Assembly (NCBI RefSeq): GCF_000002875.2
Contig: NC_009414.2
Location: 349,001 to 413,000, forward strand
Direction: 5' to 3'
DNA: 64,000 bases
Origin: Leishmania infantum JPCM5
Lineage: Eukaryota > Euglenozoa > Kinetoplastea > Trypanosomatida > Trypanosomatidae
Of the stretch, positions 11,640-21,340 are shown one piece after another. Below the pieces are notes generated by a model. It worked only from the letters and a program-made list of their open reading frames with translations, was not told the origin of the DNA and searched no databases. The stretch's first letter is position 1. Each line of letters starts with the position of its first letter. The translations under genes and the position numbers were made by a program.

Positions 11640-12010
11640 ATGCCGGCCACCTCAGTGCGTGGCATCAGGGGCCCGTGCCCCCACACCCTTTGCGGGGAAG
11701 CCGAAAGCCCGCAGCCTGGCCTCGGGCACGGCGGCGGACTCTCGATGTCGGCGGGCAGGCGCGCGCTGGCGGTGTGCCGGAGAGACTTGCGGTCGCGACG
11801 ACGTTTGTCTCGGATTGCTGTGAATCGCGTCGACGATTCAGCAAAAAATATGCGTCCACCTACCGCCTCTCTGCGTTAGCTTCGTTGCGGTGATGCCGAG
11901 CGTCATCCTGGTCCTGGCCTGCGCTGTATGCAGTGACGTTGCAGTGGGCTGAGCGACACTCAGCGATGTTGGTTGGCCTGGTTCCTGGACGTGACCGTGA
12001 TGCACCAGAG
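11640..12010 (+). repeat. Diverged SIDER-like retroposon relic in the 3' region of the IQ-protein gene
   Basis: Beginning near 11653 the sequence aligns by eye with the 5' part of the three near-identical repeats further right. Shared blocks include CTCAGTGCGT, GCATC, AGGG-CCCG, CCAC, GCGGGG and GCCGA in the same order. Later matches include GATG-CGGC and CGGTG followed by CGGAG-GAC-TG. Identity is low and gapped, as expected for an old degenerate copy. Placement about 260 bases after a stop codon fits the known 3'UTR location of Leishmania SIDER elements. The family name is an inference, and the right boundary is approximate. Confidence 0.5.
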
Positions 12011-12898
12011 GCAGGCGAGCTGTGATTGTGTATGCGCCTACACTTGTTGACTTGTTTGTGGTAGAATGACACGTTAACAGCGCCGCCTCATTCCCCCTCC
12101 CCTACCCCCAAAACGAATTTGCCGTCAAACTCTCGAGGGACGAAGCTCATAAGCGCCCCCCGCCCCCCTGTGTGCTGCAGGTAGTGAATGTGCCCGCTAA
12201 CGTAGGCCGCCCGTGATCTCTCGGCTCTGTTGTCGTTGCGTAGTGCGCAAGCAGTCACCAGCGCGTTTGTATGAGCGTGCTGGATGAGATGCACACTATC
12301 AAAACGTGGCGGAGCCAGTGGGATGGCACATGACCATCGACGCACACGCGTGTGCCTCTTGTAGATGTCTCGCGGTGCGCTGCTGCTGCTTTTCATTTGT
12401 AGAGAAACAAGACCGACTGCAGAAAACTCAAAGTTGGGGGATCGAAAAGAAAAAAAGTGTGAAGGCGGTGCGCAAGGGTGTACTCTGACAGCAGCGCGGG
12501 CGGCAGCAGCTGTCTCCACTCTGATACCTCATTGCTTCTCCTGCCATTCATTCATACTCGTGCGACTTACCACGCGGCGTGCTGCGAGCGGGGCGGGGAT
12601 GCACAAGTGGAGGAGAGGGCGGCTTGCGCCAGTTCTCCGTCCCTGGCAATACATTCCAGCGTTCATGTCTCGGTATGTGATGCTCATACGCGCGCGCACG
12701 CTCCTCTCCACTCTCGGCCACCTCCTCTTCATCTTCCGTCTCTCCACGCCTCGCGACCTTTTCTTTACAACTCCCCCGCACCCATCTACCTTCTCCCTCA
12801 GTTTCTCACTGCTGCTGCTACTGCTGCTCTTACCATTGCCGCCACTCGCACGTTTCAGTGCATGTGTAGCCACCCTTTTCTTTGCTTTTCGAATTTTG

Positions 12899-12912
12899 CC
12901 CCCCCCCCCCCC
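12899..12912. repeat. Poly(C) run of 14
   Basis: An uninterrupted run of 14 C, read directly from the sequence, in the non-coding spacer. Such homopolymers are prone to length variation and sequencing error. Confidence 0.9.
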
Positions 12913-13639
12913 ACGCCCGCTTCCGCTCCGCAACTGCGTCGGCCAGGCGGGACCAAAACGGTGACGAGTCAGATTGACGCGCGAGAGGAGAGCGAGGGCG
13001 GTCCAGCTTGGCGGCGCTATACGGCGCACACCCCGTACACGCGCCACACCGACATCTGCCCCTCGCTTTGCCGCCGACCTATACATACTCCCATTCATTT
13101 CCTATACACACATACGTGCGCCGACACCCACATAAGGAAACAACCGCTCGCGCACGACGCATAGGTCATCGTGCACATCACTATCTTTTCACTACCGCTG
13201 CTGCCCTCGACCCCTTACCCTCCCGGCTGACAAGAGCACAGGGGTGGCGAAGCAGCGCCGAGAGAGAGGGAGGAGGCGGCCCAACGAGGCTGACGCAGTG
13301 GAGGGCGCCCTTTCACTGCAGCCTAGAGGACACTTCTCCCCGACTCACACGAGCACAACCCACATTTCGCTCTACAAGGGAACATGCAGCGAGCGGGCGC
13401 GAGGGCAGCGATCATAGCAGCGGCACCGTAACCTCCTTCCTCCCTCGCTGACGGACCGAAAACCCCCTCCCTCGTCGTTTCCATTCCACCTCGCCATCCA
13501 CCCCGGCGGCGTCTTCGCCCTCGCCCTCTTGGCCGCATCACCACCATCACGGGCACTGACAACAGCCGAGGCCAGGCAAAAGCGGGGGCTTATTTTCTCC
13601 CGTGCTCCGGGACGGCAGGAGCGCTTTGGCGCGGACTTC

Positions 13640-16600
13640 ATGTTGCCCGCAGCGGTGCTTCTCAAGGAGCAGTCCCCACACAGCTCCACGACGAACGGTT
13701 CCTCGCGGCACGCGCACAACAAGTCCTCGGCGGCGACCGCTCTGGCTACCGGCGCTACTAATGCCGTTTCAAGCGGGGTAACGAGAACTTCACCGCCATT
13801 GCTGGTGAGCAGCTCCGGCACTGGCGGTGCCAGTGGTGGCTCTTCGCCGCACACTGGCTGCGTGCGTTGGTGCATGAATGTCGCCTTGCAGTCCTTCACC
13901 GGCGAGCCCTGGGCGGTGATGCTGCAGCCGGCCGCCGAGGACGACTTTGTGCTCAACGGGTCATTTCACGGCAGCCCCGCCGACTCCTCCATCACCCCAC
14001 CTTCCTTGACCCTCCTCCACCCAGCCTGCACCACGACGAGCGCGGCCGCCAACAGCATCTGCCAGCAGTCTCTGCAGGGGAAGGGACCCTCTAACGGAAC
14101 GCCGCATGGGAGCGGCAGCAGTGGTAATTCTCCGGTGCACAGTCCCATGGGCACGCGCATGAGCTCCTCCATGCTGCGCAGTGGATTACAGCTGGTGGCG
14201 ATCGACTATAGCAATCCTCAGCCGCAGTACCCCGGCGGCCCGGTGCTGGACGCTGCCGCCTTCAGCTACGATCCATTGAGCGAAGAGAGCGCCGCGCTGC
14301 ATCAGTGCGTCTCGGCTGTGAACAGCCCGCCAGTGACGTACGGCGTTGACGATCTGCTGGGCCGCATTACCAATGTGGAGTTCATTGCCGCGGGGGGCAG
14401 TCCGGAGGAGGCTGCGGCCGGAGCGCCGATGCACTACAGACTGGCATCCTCCCTGGAGCCGATGTTGAATGCCACGCTGAACCCAGCCATCACCGCCGTT
14501 GTAGACCACTGCCTCAGCTCGATTGTGCTTGTGTACGGCGCAACGCAGGAGATGAAGCAAATGGGCCTGATTGGCACCCCGGAGGAGTGCGGGTTGCTGC
14601 CGCATGGCATTCGCACCCTAATGGAGCGCTTGCTCGACCGCAAGGAGCACCAGCTATCAAAGGCGGCGAGTTTAAACTGCACCGCAAAGCCGACCGGTGA
14701 CCGGGCTGCGGCAGCGTCCGACAGCGTTGGCTCCGACGCCTCGCCGTCAGCCCCACCCCGTGCGGCGGGAAGCGTGTCGCCACCGTTCGGCGGCGGAGAC
14801 GACGCTGTCTCGGACAGCGACCACACCGAAGCCGTGCACAGTCGCTCGGCCACTTCGCACACGCACAGTTTCGTTTTCCCGTCTATCGGTTCCCGGCACC
14901 ACCGGTTTGTGCGTATGGAGGCGACTTTCATCGCCTTCGACTCGACCAGCGTGGTGGACTTGCTGGATCTATCTAACAAGCACGCGGAGCTCGTGCTGAA
15001 GCTTGCGCCTCCGCCGACACCGTCTGCGTTCGAGGAGATGACATGCGATGTGAGCGCGGCAGCCAGTACGTCTCCCACGACGGACTCGTTCGTGCTCAAC
15101 GCGCAAGTGATGCCGGTTGAGAACGCGAACGACGCCCTCTCTGCGCTCGACATCGGCCTGGACAACCTCACACGGGCGTTGGAACTGCCCCTCTTGCAGT
15201 CAGAGTCGGGCTCGTCCTTGCTCTTTTCGCTCACGGCCTTTACCGACACGTGTCGGTGCGCGACGATGCACATGCTGTGCCTTGCCGAAGACCCGGCTGC
15301 GCAGGCCTGGCTGGTGTCGACTGTGCAGGCCCGCAGTCAGGCGATTCCGCTCGGTGAGGAGCAGAGCTGGGCGTCCATCCAGAATACGCCGATGCCGCCG
15401 CCACTGCACCACCACGCCGCCACGATGCTTGTGCCGGCGCTCTGCTTCGGCAATATGTTCACCTCCGTTCTCATATGTGTGTACAACTCCATCACAGCGC
15501 TTAGCCGGCTAAACCGTGACTTGACGTTAGCGGTGACAGGATATCGCATGCGCACCATCCCGCGCGTGACGCTGGCGAGCTCAAGGCGCGGGCTGAAGAA
15601 GCTGCCGCCGAGCTGGGAGGAGCACTTCACAAACGACGGCCGACGCTACTTTATCGACACCTCCACGCAGACAACCACTTGGAAGGACCCGCGCTTTACC
15701 TATCCGCATTACTCATCTCGCTCCGGCGGCTTGACAGGCAACAACCCAAGTGGAAGCGGCACTGGCGCCGACAGCGGCAGGTCGAGTCGCAGCGGCAGCC
15801 CTCACCACCGACCCAGTCGCATCAGCCTCGGCCCAGGCGACAAAGATTTCTTGATGAGCCGCCTTCAGCAGGAGATGCACGGCGGCAGCCCTAGTGCCAC
15901 GGGCAGCACCGGCACCACTCAGCAGCCCGCAGCGTGTGCGGGGAGGCTGCCCGCGCTAGGTGCCCCCGCTTCAGGCGCGGATTCCCTTGACATCGGCATC
16001 ATCGTCGTGGACACGATGTGTCGTCCACGCGTGCTGATCCACTCACGGAATCCGCAGTTTGCCTTGCAGTATGACGAGCAGGAGGAGGTGCTGCGTGCGA
16101 AGCGACGAGAGTTGGAGGAGGCGAGGGTGGAGCTGCAGCGGAAGGCGAAGGCGGCAGCTGTGCTAGGCGAGGCCGCGGGGGAGGCACAGGACGCCGGGCC
16201 GGCAAGCGTGCCGGATACGGCCAAGCCGCGGGAAGCCGTGCAACCCATTGTTGATCGGGCTGCGCCAACCCAGGCCGTGGACTTGGCCCACTCTTCTCCA
16301 ACGCCAGCGAAGGGGGTGGTTGGGCTGGACGACGTTGACGACGAGGAGATATCAGCGTTATGCCACAGAAACTCGGTCAAAATCGAAGACTTCATGTTCG
16401 AGGACGATAGCGACGAGGGTGGCGAAGATGACGAGGCGAGCGGCACCGAGCAGATTTCAACACCCGAGTCCGCCTTCAAGGCGGGTGGAGTCGCGATATC
16501 ACAAAGCTGCACAGCCTCCAGCGCCGAGGCGCGCTTCTACGCCAACGTGCTGCAGGAGCAGGCTGCCGGCGTCGGCGAGGTGAGTGCTTCGAGCACCGTG

Positions 16601-17149
16601 TCATCCACGGAGACCTCCGTGGCCGTATCACCGGTGATCAAGAGTGCTGCCGCGCCGGGAAGCAGCAGCAACATCGCAGCTGCTGCATCTGATGAGCAAA
16701 GTTCTAGCGTCATCAGCGATGCCCCGCACGGTGGCACCACGATGGCAGCGGCCCCGCCCGAGGTGCAGGACCTGGAGTCGCTGGTTGACGAGTTTACCGC
16801 CTTCTACAGAAGAGCGTTTGAGCTGCAACAGCGCGTTGCGGAGCTTGAGGCGGAGCTGAAGAGGCCGAAGTCGACTGCTCGTTCGTCGTCGCCGTTGTCG
16901 TTGCCAGTGGCAACAGAAGCCTCGGACGCCGGTGTGCATGAGTTGGTGCAGCAGATGCTCAAGGCGGTGGAGCTGTCGCCATCAGCTGAGGTGCGCGCTG
17001 CACTTACGCCGATGCTGACAAACGCCGCGTCCACCGCGCCGGCAACGGCCACAGCTTCGGTGGTGCTGCAGGCATTTCACGAAGCTCTGCGAATTGCAGC
17101 GCAGACCAACCGTGCGGGAGGAAGAGCGAACGCTGCTCCAAAACAATAA
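13640..17149 (+). CDS. WW-domain protein with a degenerate kinesin-like motor domain
   Basis: A protein of 1169 residues. The clearest element is a WW domain at about residues 655-686 (W659, W681, then DPRF), a fold that binds proline-rich ligands. Upstream, about 200-620, short blocks occur in the order of a kinesin motor. An AFSYDPL block matches the FxFDxVF strand. V298-YGATQEMKQ matches the FAYGQTGSGKT P-loop region and is followed by GTPEECGLLP, like the GTPE-GIIPR segment. A VVDLLDL block matches the region after EIYNE. SESGSSLLFSL (521-531) sits where SSRSHxIF is expected, MLCLAEDP (545-552) where LVDLAGSE is expected, and TIPRV where IPYR is expected. The P-loop glycines and Thr, the SSRSH motif and the DLAG motif are all altered, so ATPase activity is unlikely. 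Coiled-coil-like stretches lie near 810-850 and 1045-1078. The start is the first in-frame ATG. The WW call is firm; the pseudo-motor is my inference. Confidence 0.9.
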   Translation: MLPAAVLLKEQSPHSSTTNGSSRHAHNKSSAATALATGATNAVSSGVTRTSPPLLVSSSGTGGASGGSSPHTGCVRWCMNVALQSFTGEPWAVMLQPAAEDDFVLNGSFHGSPADSSITPPSLTLLHPACTTTSAAANSICQQSLQGKGPSNGTPHGSGSSGNSPVHSPMGTRMSSSMLRSGLQLVAIDYSNPQPQYPGGPVLDAAAFSYDPLSEESAALHQCVSAVNSPPVTYGVDDLLGRITNVEFIAAGGSPEEAAAGAPMHYRLASSLEPMLNATLNPAITAVVDHCLSSIVLVYGATQEMKQMGLIGTPEECGLLPHGIRTLMERLLDRKEHQLSKAASLNCTAKPTGDRAAAASDSVGSDASPSAPPRAAGSVSPPFGGGDDAVSDSDHTEAVHSRSATSHTHSFVFPSIGSRHHRFVRMEATFIAFDSTSVVDLLDLSNKHAELVLKLAPPPTPSAFEEMTCDVSAAASTSPTTDSFVLNAQVMPVENANDALSALDIGLDNLTRALELPLLQSESGSSLLFSLTAFTDTCRCATMHMLCLAEDPAAQAWLVSTVQARSQAIPLGEEQSWASIQNTPMPPPLHHHAATMLVPALCFGNMFTSVLICVYNSITALSRLNRDLTLAVTGYRMRTIPRVTLASSRRGLKKLPPSWEEHFTNDGRRYFIDTSTQTTTWKDPRFTYPHYSSRSGGLTGNNPSGSGTGADSGRSSRSGSPHHRPSRISLGPGDKDFLMSRLQQEMHGGSPSATGSTGTTQQPAACAGRLPALGAPASGADSLDIGIIVVDTMCRPRVLIHSRNPQFALQYDEQEEVLRAKRRELEEARVELQRKAKAAAVLGEAAGEAQDAGPASVPDTAKPREAVQPIVDRAAPTQAVDLAHSSPTPAKGVVGLDDVDDEEISALCHRNSVKIEDFMFEDDSDEGGEDDEASGTEQISTPESAFKAGGVAISQSCTASSAEARFYANVLQEQAAGVGEVSASSTVSSTETSVAVSPVIKSAAAPGSSSNIAAAASDEQSSSVISDAPHGGTTMAAAPPEVQDLESLVDEFTAFYRRAFELQQRVAELEAELKRPKSTARSSSPLSLPVATEASDAGVHELVQQMLKAVELSPSAEVRAALTPMLTNAASTAPATATASVVLQAFHEALRIAAQTNRAGGRANAAPKQ

Positions 17150-19075
17150 AACAAAGGTGGACCCAATCAGAGAAGCAGGCCGAGGAGCGTGTATGCGCAC
17201 TTTTATGTGTGCGCAAACATATATATGTGTATGTGTGTATATGCGTGTAAGGGTGCCGTGCCGTGTGCTGGCGTTTGAAGAAAAAGGAACGTGCGTGTGT
17301 GCTCGTGTGTGGCGAACCCCTCACCCACATCGCTGTCTCTCCAGTCTGCATCTCTTGCATTTCCATGATATATATATATATATATGTATTACCATGTTTG
17401 CATTGTTTTTTCGTCTGATGAGTGGGCGGCGATTTTACGCTGTCTTTGCGGGACGCTTGATCGATGGTGTTATGCGTTTGTGTGCTTGTATATATATATG
17501 TGTGTGTGTGTGTGACGTGCGGTGCCGTCATTCCCCTTCGGATTTGTGTGCTGGCCTGCTTTGTTGCCATTCTGTTTGTTGTGTGCTCTCAATCAGTTCG
17601 TAGCTTGCACTTCATGTATCTTACTCTCTGGATCCTAACCCATATGTTTGGCGTACCGGTTCGTGCGGGGTGGTGGCGGTGGGGGGCGGGGATCAGTTGA
17701 CGGGTGTATCGCTGTGCGAGCGTGTGTGCGTGTGTGACCAGAGATGTAACCATCGATGCCTACGAACAGTTGAATGAGGAGAAATACAGGGCGCATGATC
17801 GAGGTGGAGAGAAGTCGCGCGGGTGCTGGCCGAGGTTCTGCCCGGCCACCGAAAAAGAGAAAAGAGTATTCATTTCCCCCGCCTTTTCCCCCTCGCTCAT
17901 ATGTGCATGGGCGCATAAATCAGTTATCCTTCTGCTTTCTAACACCCGCCCCGCTCCCCTGACTCACTGACACACACACACACATACACAGACAGATACA
18001 TTTTTTTTATTTTGTTTCTTCACCTTCATCAATAAACAAACAAGAAATTCGAGAAAACGCGATAAATCCCAAAACGCAAACCCTATTTCGTCAGGTACAC
18101 GCTTAAAACTCAGGCCACCTTGCAAACTTTAACCCCCCTCCCCCCCAAATTGAATAACGACACAGAAATGGTGCGACCAAAACGTGAAAACAAAAAAGTG
18201 GCGGCGAACACTGCCGCTTCTGCAGGCAGGCCGTGGGTGAGGTCGTTGGCTCTTTCATTATCGATTTGTCTGTGTGCTGTGGAGAGAGAAACTGCTTGTA
18301 GGCCAGCTGTTAACGCCGACCTGTGAGCAAGCGAATCGGCACATCGATAAGCACCGCAAACCTCTTGTTTCGGTAGTTTTTCGTCGTGCTCTGGAGTTTA
18401 CATCACAGAGCAGATGCCCTTGCGCTGAAAGGGGGCTACAGTGCATTTTTCGAAGACAAGGGTGAGAGGGCAGCAAGCAACTGACGGCACAGTGCTCATC
18501 TTCTCTCTTGCCTTCAGGCTCCGTGGCTGACTGGCGACCATCGCAGCAGCAGCCATCCACGCTGGCATTGATTTCTACGGGCTCATCATCATCCTTTTGG
18601 ATTCCCTTCCTTTTTCTTTGGACTCCTCGCTCTCGTTTGGTGGTTGGGGCAGTATTATGACGCGGTAGCAATAGCGGATCCTCCTGTCTCCCCTTCCCCG
18701 CTCACTCCTTCTCTCCTGTACACTCCGCACCACACAGGGCAACGCTCGGGCGTGCATGTTTTTCACTGCTCTTCCCTGTGCCTGGTGGTTGAAGAGGTGT
18801 GCGAGCGCATGAGCGGGTACGCGTGTGAGTGGGTATAGGTGTGTGTTCGCGCAGAGACTGACCTCTCGTAACTCGTACCCGAAAAGCCTTCCTCCTCCAC
18901 CACACCCCACCCGGTAACCCTACTTCCTTACAAGCTCCAAACTAAAATCGACAGTCCCGAGCTGCATTCCAAGGCGTACAAGCGCCGCGACGACAGCAGG
19001 GCTTGTTTACTCTCTCGGCTTCTCTGCTCTGCATTCCCCCTGTCTGTTCTTTCCACCCTTTCGTACTGGAAAAAC
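17150..19075. other. Spacer between the WW-protein and methyltransferase genes
   Basis: A 1.9-kb stretch without a supported gene. It holds TA/GT microsatellites near 17217-17250, 17367-17387 and 17488-17515, a CA run near 17971-17988 and an A-rich segment around 18020-18080. Pyrimidine-rich DNA at about 19004-19062 directly precedes the next gene. There is no AG between that tract and the start codon, so the spliced-leader acceptor is probably further upstream. Confidence 0.7.
17367..17387. repeat. (TA)n microsatellite
   Basis: A pure TA dinucleotide run in the 3' region of the WW-protein gene, flanked by GT-rich sequence. Confidence 0.85.
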
Positions 19076-20005
19076 ATGAACATGCAGGGACTCTCGAAGG
19101 ATCTGCAGCTGTACATCAGCGGTCATCGCGGCCGCCCAGCACTCATCTACGAGCCGAGGACGAGCCTTGTCGAGCCCTCCCTTCTGCAACTGTTCGAGGC
19201 GTGCAACTGCGACGCGGAAACGACAGCCTTTCTTATCCGCTCCCGAAACATGAGCGTGTGGAAGCTGATGTTGGCGGACTTCCTCTCTGTCTTTCTTTCG
19301 CGCACCACCGCGCAAGGCATGGTCGGACGTGGTATGATGTTCGTGTACTCGACGGAGCAGATCCGGCGCTTGCTGCGACCGCTGCAAGCGCCACTCGTGT
19401 CCCCGCTGCCACCGGACTTCCAGTTCGATAGCCTCCTCGACATCGGCGCCGGCGATGGCGGCGTGACGGCAAATATCGCCCCTCTATTCAAGAAGGTGTA
19501 CGTGACGGAGTTTTCGGCATCGATGCGGTGGCGGCTGCGTCGCCGCGGCTACGAGGTGCTGCCGCATGATGACCCCTTTCACATGAACACTGCGGTGAGG
19601 CTGCTGGACCGCCGCTACTTTGATGTGATCGCGTGCAACAACGTGCTCGACCGCGCTGACATGCCAGAGACACTCCTGCGGGAGATGCGGGACTCGCTCA
19701 AGCCTAACGGCCTCCTGGTGCTCGCAGTCGTTCTGCCATGGTGCCCGTTCGTCGAGGACGGCCCGCGGCAGAAGAGGCCCAGCGAGATTCTCCCAATGCA
19801 GGGCGGGGAGTGCTGCCGCGGTGCCTCCTTCGAGCAGTCCATGTCGAAGTTGGTCGAGAACGTGCTGGTGCCAATGGGCTTCGAGGTCGTTCGCTGGACC
19901 AGGCTCCCCTACCTATGTGAGGGCAACCTCCGCATCGAGTATGCAGTGCTAAACGACGCCGTGTTTATCCTGCGTAAGAGAGGTGATGTCGAGAGCCGTG
20001 CGTAG
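19076..20005 (+). CDS. METTL9/DREV-type methyltransferase
   Basis: A 309-residue SAM-dependent methyltransferase of the DREV family, whose animal member METTL9 methylates histidine at N1 in His-x-His motifs. The glycine-rich SAM site is LLDIGAGDG at residues 120-128. It is followed by an acidic strand end (VTEFS) and an IACNNVLDR segment. Family-specific blocks are visible: TTAQGMVGRGMMFVYSTEQ before the SAM site, VLPWCPFVE, KRPSEIL, and near the end RLPYLCEG followed by VLNDAVFIL. These match the vertebrate protein almost block for block and separate it from general class I methyltransferases. The length fits the family. The ATG at 19076 opens the conserved reading frame and a second Met is at residue 3. 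The substrate in this organism is unknown. A near-identical dispersed repeat begins about 150 bases after the stop. Confidence 0.93.
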   Translation: MNMQGLSKDLQLYISGHRGRPALIYEPRTSLVEPSLLQLFEACNCDAETTAFLIRSRNMSVWKLMLADFLSVFLSRTTAQGMVGRGMMFVYSTEQIRRLLRPLQAPLVSPLPPDFQFDSLLDIGAGDGGVTANIAPLFKKVYVTEFSASMRWRLRRRGYEVLPHDDPFHMNTAVRLLDRRYFDVIACNNVLDRADMPETLLREMRDSLKPNGLLVLAVVLPWCPFVEDGPRQKRPSEILPMQGGECCRGASFEQSMSKLVENVLVPMGFEVVRWTRLPYLCEGNLRIEYAVLNDAVFILRKRGDVESRA

Positions 20006-20152
20006 TCTTTGCCCTTTCTCCCTCTCCTTTCTCTCCCCTGTACTCACGCCCCCTCTCTGATTCGTAGGATGCACAGCGCGAGAGCGGCGGTGACATCCTT
20101 GCTTCAACGCCTCTGTGTGCCCCCTGCCGGTGCGTTTTTCTTTTTTTCTCTG

Positions 20153-20626
20153 CTCTTCTCCTTTCGCTGGCCCGGATGACGCGGGGAGGGAGGGAGGAAG
20201 GGGGCCACACACCGCTCAGTGCGTCGCATCGTCAGGGTCCCGCACGACCCACCATTGCGGGGCGACGCCGAGCAGCTCCCCTATGCCCCTGCCCAATGCC
20301 GAGCCGCCTCTGGTGGGGGCTGAATCAGGCACCCGTACGCCATGGGGAGGACAGAGCGGCTCATCGCTGCTGATGCCGGCAGTGGGGCCCTGGACGGTGC
20401 TGCGGCGGAGCGACCTGAAAGGCCGCGTGTGGGCGGGCAGAGTTTGGGGCAGGGGGCGGTGGTCTCAGGTGACTGAGTCGGCGCATTTGGTGTACCGGGC
20501 GTGTCTCTCGCGCTGCTTCGCACGACGCGGATGGGGGGCCTGTGGCAGGGCCTAGCGTAGGCTGGCGTGTGACTTATTCCGCACGGCGGAGAACGGACAC
20601 GCGTTGGAGGCAAGCGCGGAGCGGAA
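20153..20626 (+). repeat. Dispersed SIDER-like repeat, copy 1
   Basis: 474 bases that recur almost perfectly at 56383-56856, with one difference seen (A versus G at about 20391). Positions 20171-20615 also match 36231-36675 with only a few substitutions and no indels. The element begins in a pyrimidine-rich segment, passes a G-rich GGGAGGGAGGGA block and contains CTCAGTGCGTCGCATC. It lies in the likely 3'UTR of the methyltransferase gene. I see no poly(A) tail and no clear target-site duplication. Assignment to the SIDER family rests on size, 3'UTR position and a diverged relative at 11640. The open frames it carries on both strands are not genes. Confidence 0.75.
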
Positions 20627-21306
20627 TGCACAGCATGAGAACGCCTGCTTACGTTGCTCCTTCTCCGTTTGTTTTTTTTTCTCCGTTCTTTTCACTGCGC
20701 TGCCTCGCCGGGAGTGTGATGTATCGAAAAGCAGGCGTCGCGTGGACTCCGGCTCTCCTTCTTCTCTGTCGATGGTTTTGTTTTCACGCTGTCCTCCCCC
20801 CTTTCCCCTCCTTCGACCCCGTGTCTCCATCGACCGTCTTGTTGCTTGCCTTGTGCTGTAACTATATATATTTATTTTTTCGTGTGTCTGTGCGTATCTT
20901 GCGCACACGCACGCTCTGCCGCCCCCCTCCTTTTTTGCTATCGTCGTTGCTGTCATCAGCGTCTCCATGCATCCATCATCCGACACCTCTTTCTTCCTCT
21001 CCCTCTCCACACCCTCGCGACATACGCATACCACGCAAAGGTGAGGGCGAGGCAAACGCGAGGAGGACGGGGGATGTTGCGACGCTGAAGGGAGCGAGAG
21101 TGAACCTGCAAGAGTGAGCGAGTGTGTGTGTGTATTTTGGTGTGCATGAGAAGAAAGCGAGAGGGAGCGGGAGGTGGTGGCAGAGACAGCCCTACGCGTA
21201 GACATCCGCTCTATCGTCGTCTTCTCACTGTTCCCTTCCGTTGCCTGCTCTCGTTAGACCTGCCCCCTCTCCCTTTTTCTTCCAGGTCCCGCACCTCGAA
21301 TTTTGG

Positions 21307-21340
21307 TTTTGCATGTTTTGCATGTTTTGCATGTTTTGCA
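21307..21340. repeat. 9-base tandem repeat (GCATGTTTT, 3 units plus partials)
   Basis: Three consecutive GCATGTTTT units with a leading TTTT and a trailing GCA, followed by a T-rich run. It is simple tandem DNA in the spacer upstream of the RNA-binding-protein gene. Confidence 0.9.

Larger units (their letters stand above)
11383..13639. other. Spacer between the IQ-protein and WW-protein genes
   Basis: A 2.3-kb stretch with no supported gene. It contains a diverged copy of the dispersed repeat described elsewhere in this window (about 11640-12010), pyrimidine-rich DNA at 12720-12860 and a run of 14 C at 12899-12912. The open frames here follow the composition and have no recognisable protein features. 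Confidence 0.7.

Noticed and set aside
20176..20631. Open frames on both strands within the dispersed repeats, identical in all three copies
   Set aside because: They are conserved only because the whole repeat is nearly identical. There is no codon-type pattern of change and no known domain, so I treat them as part of the repeat.
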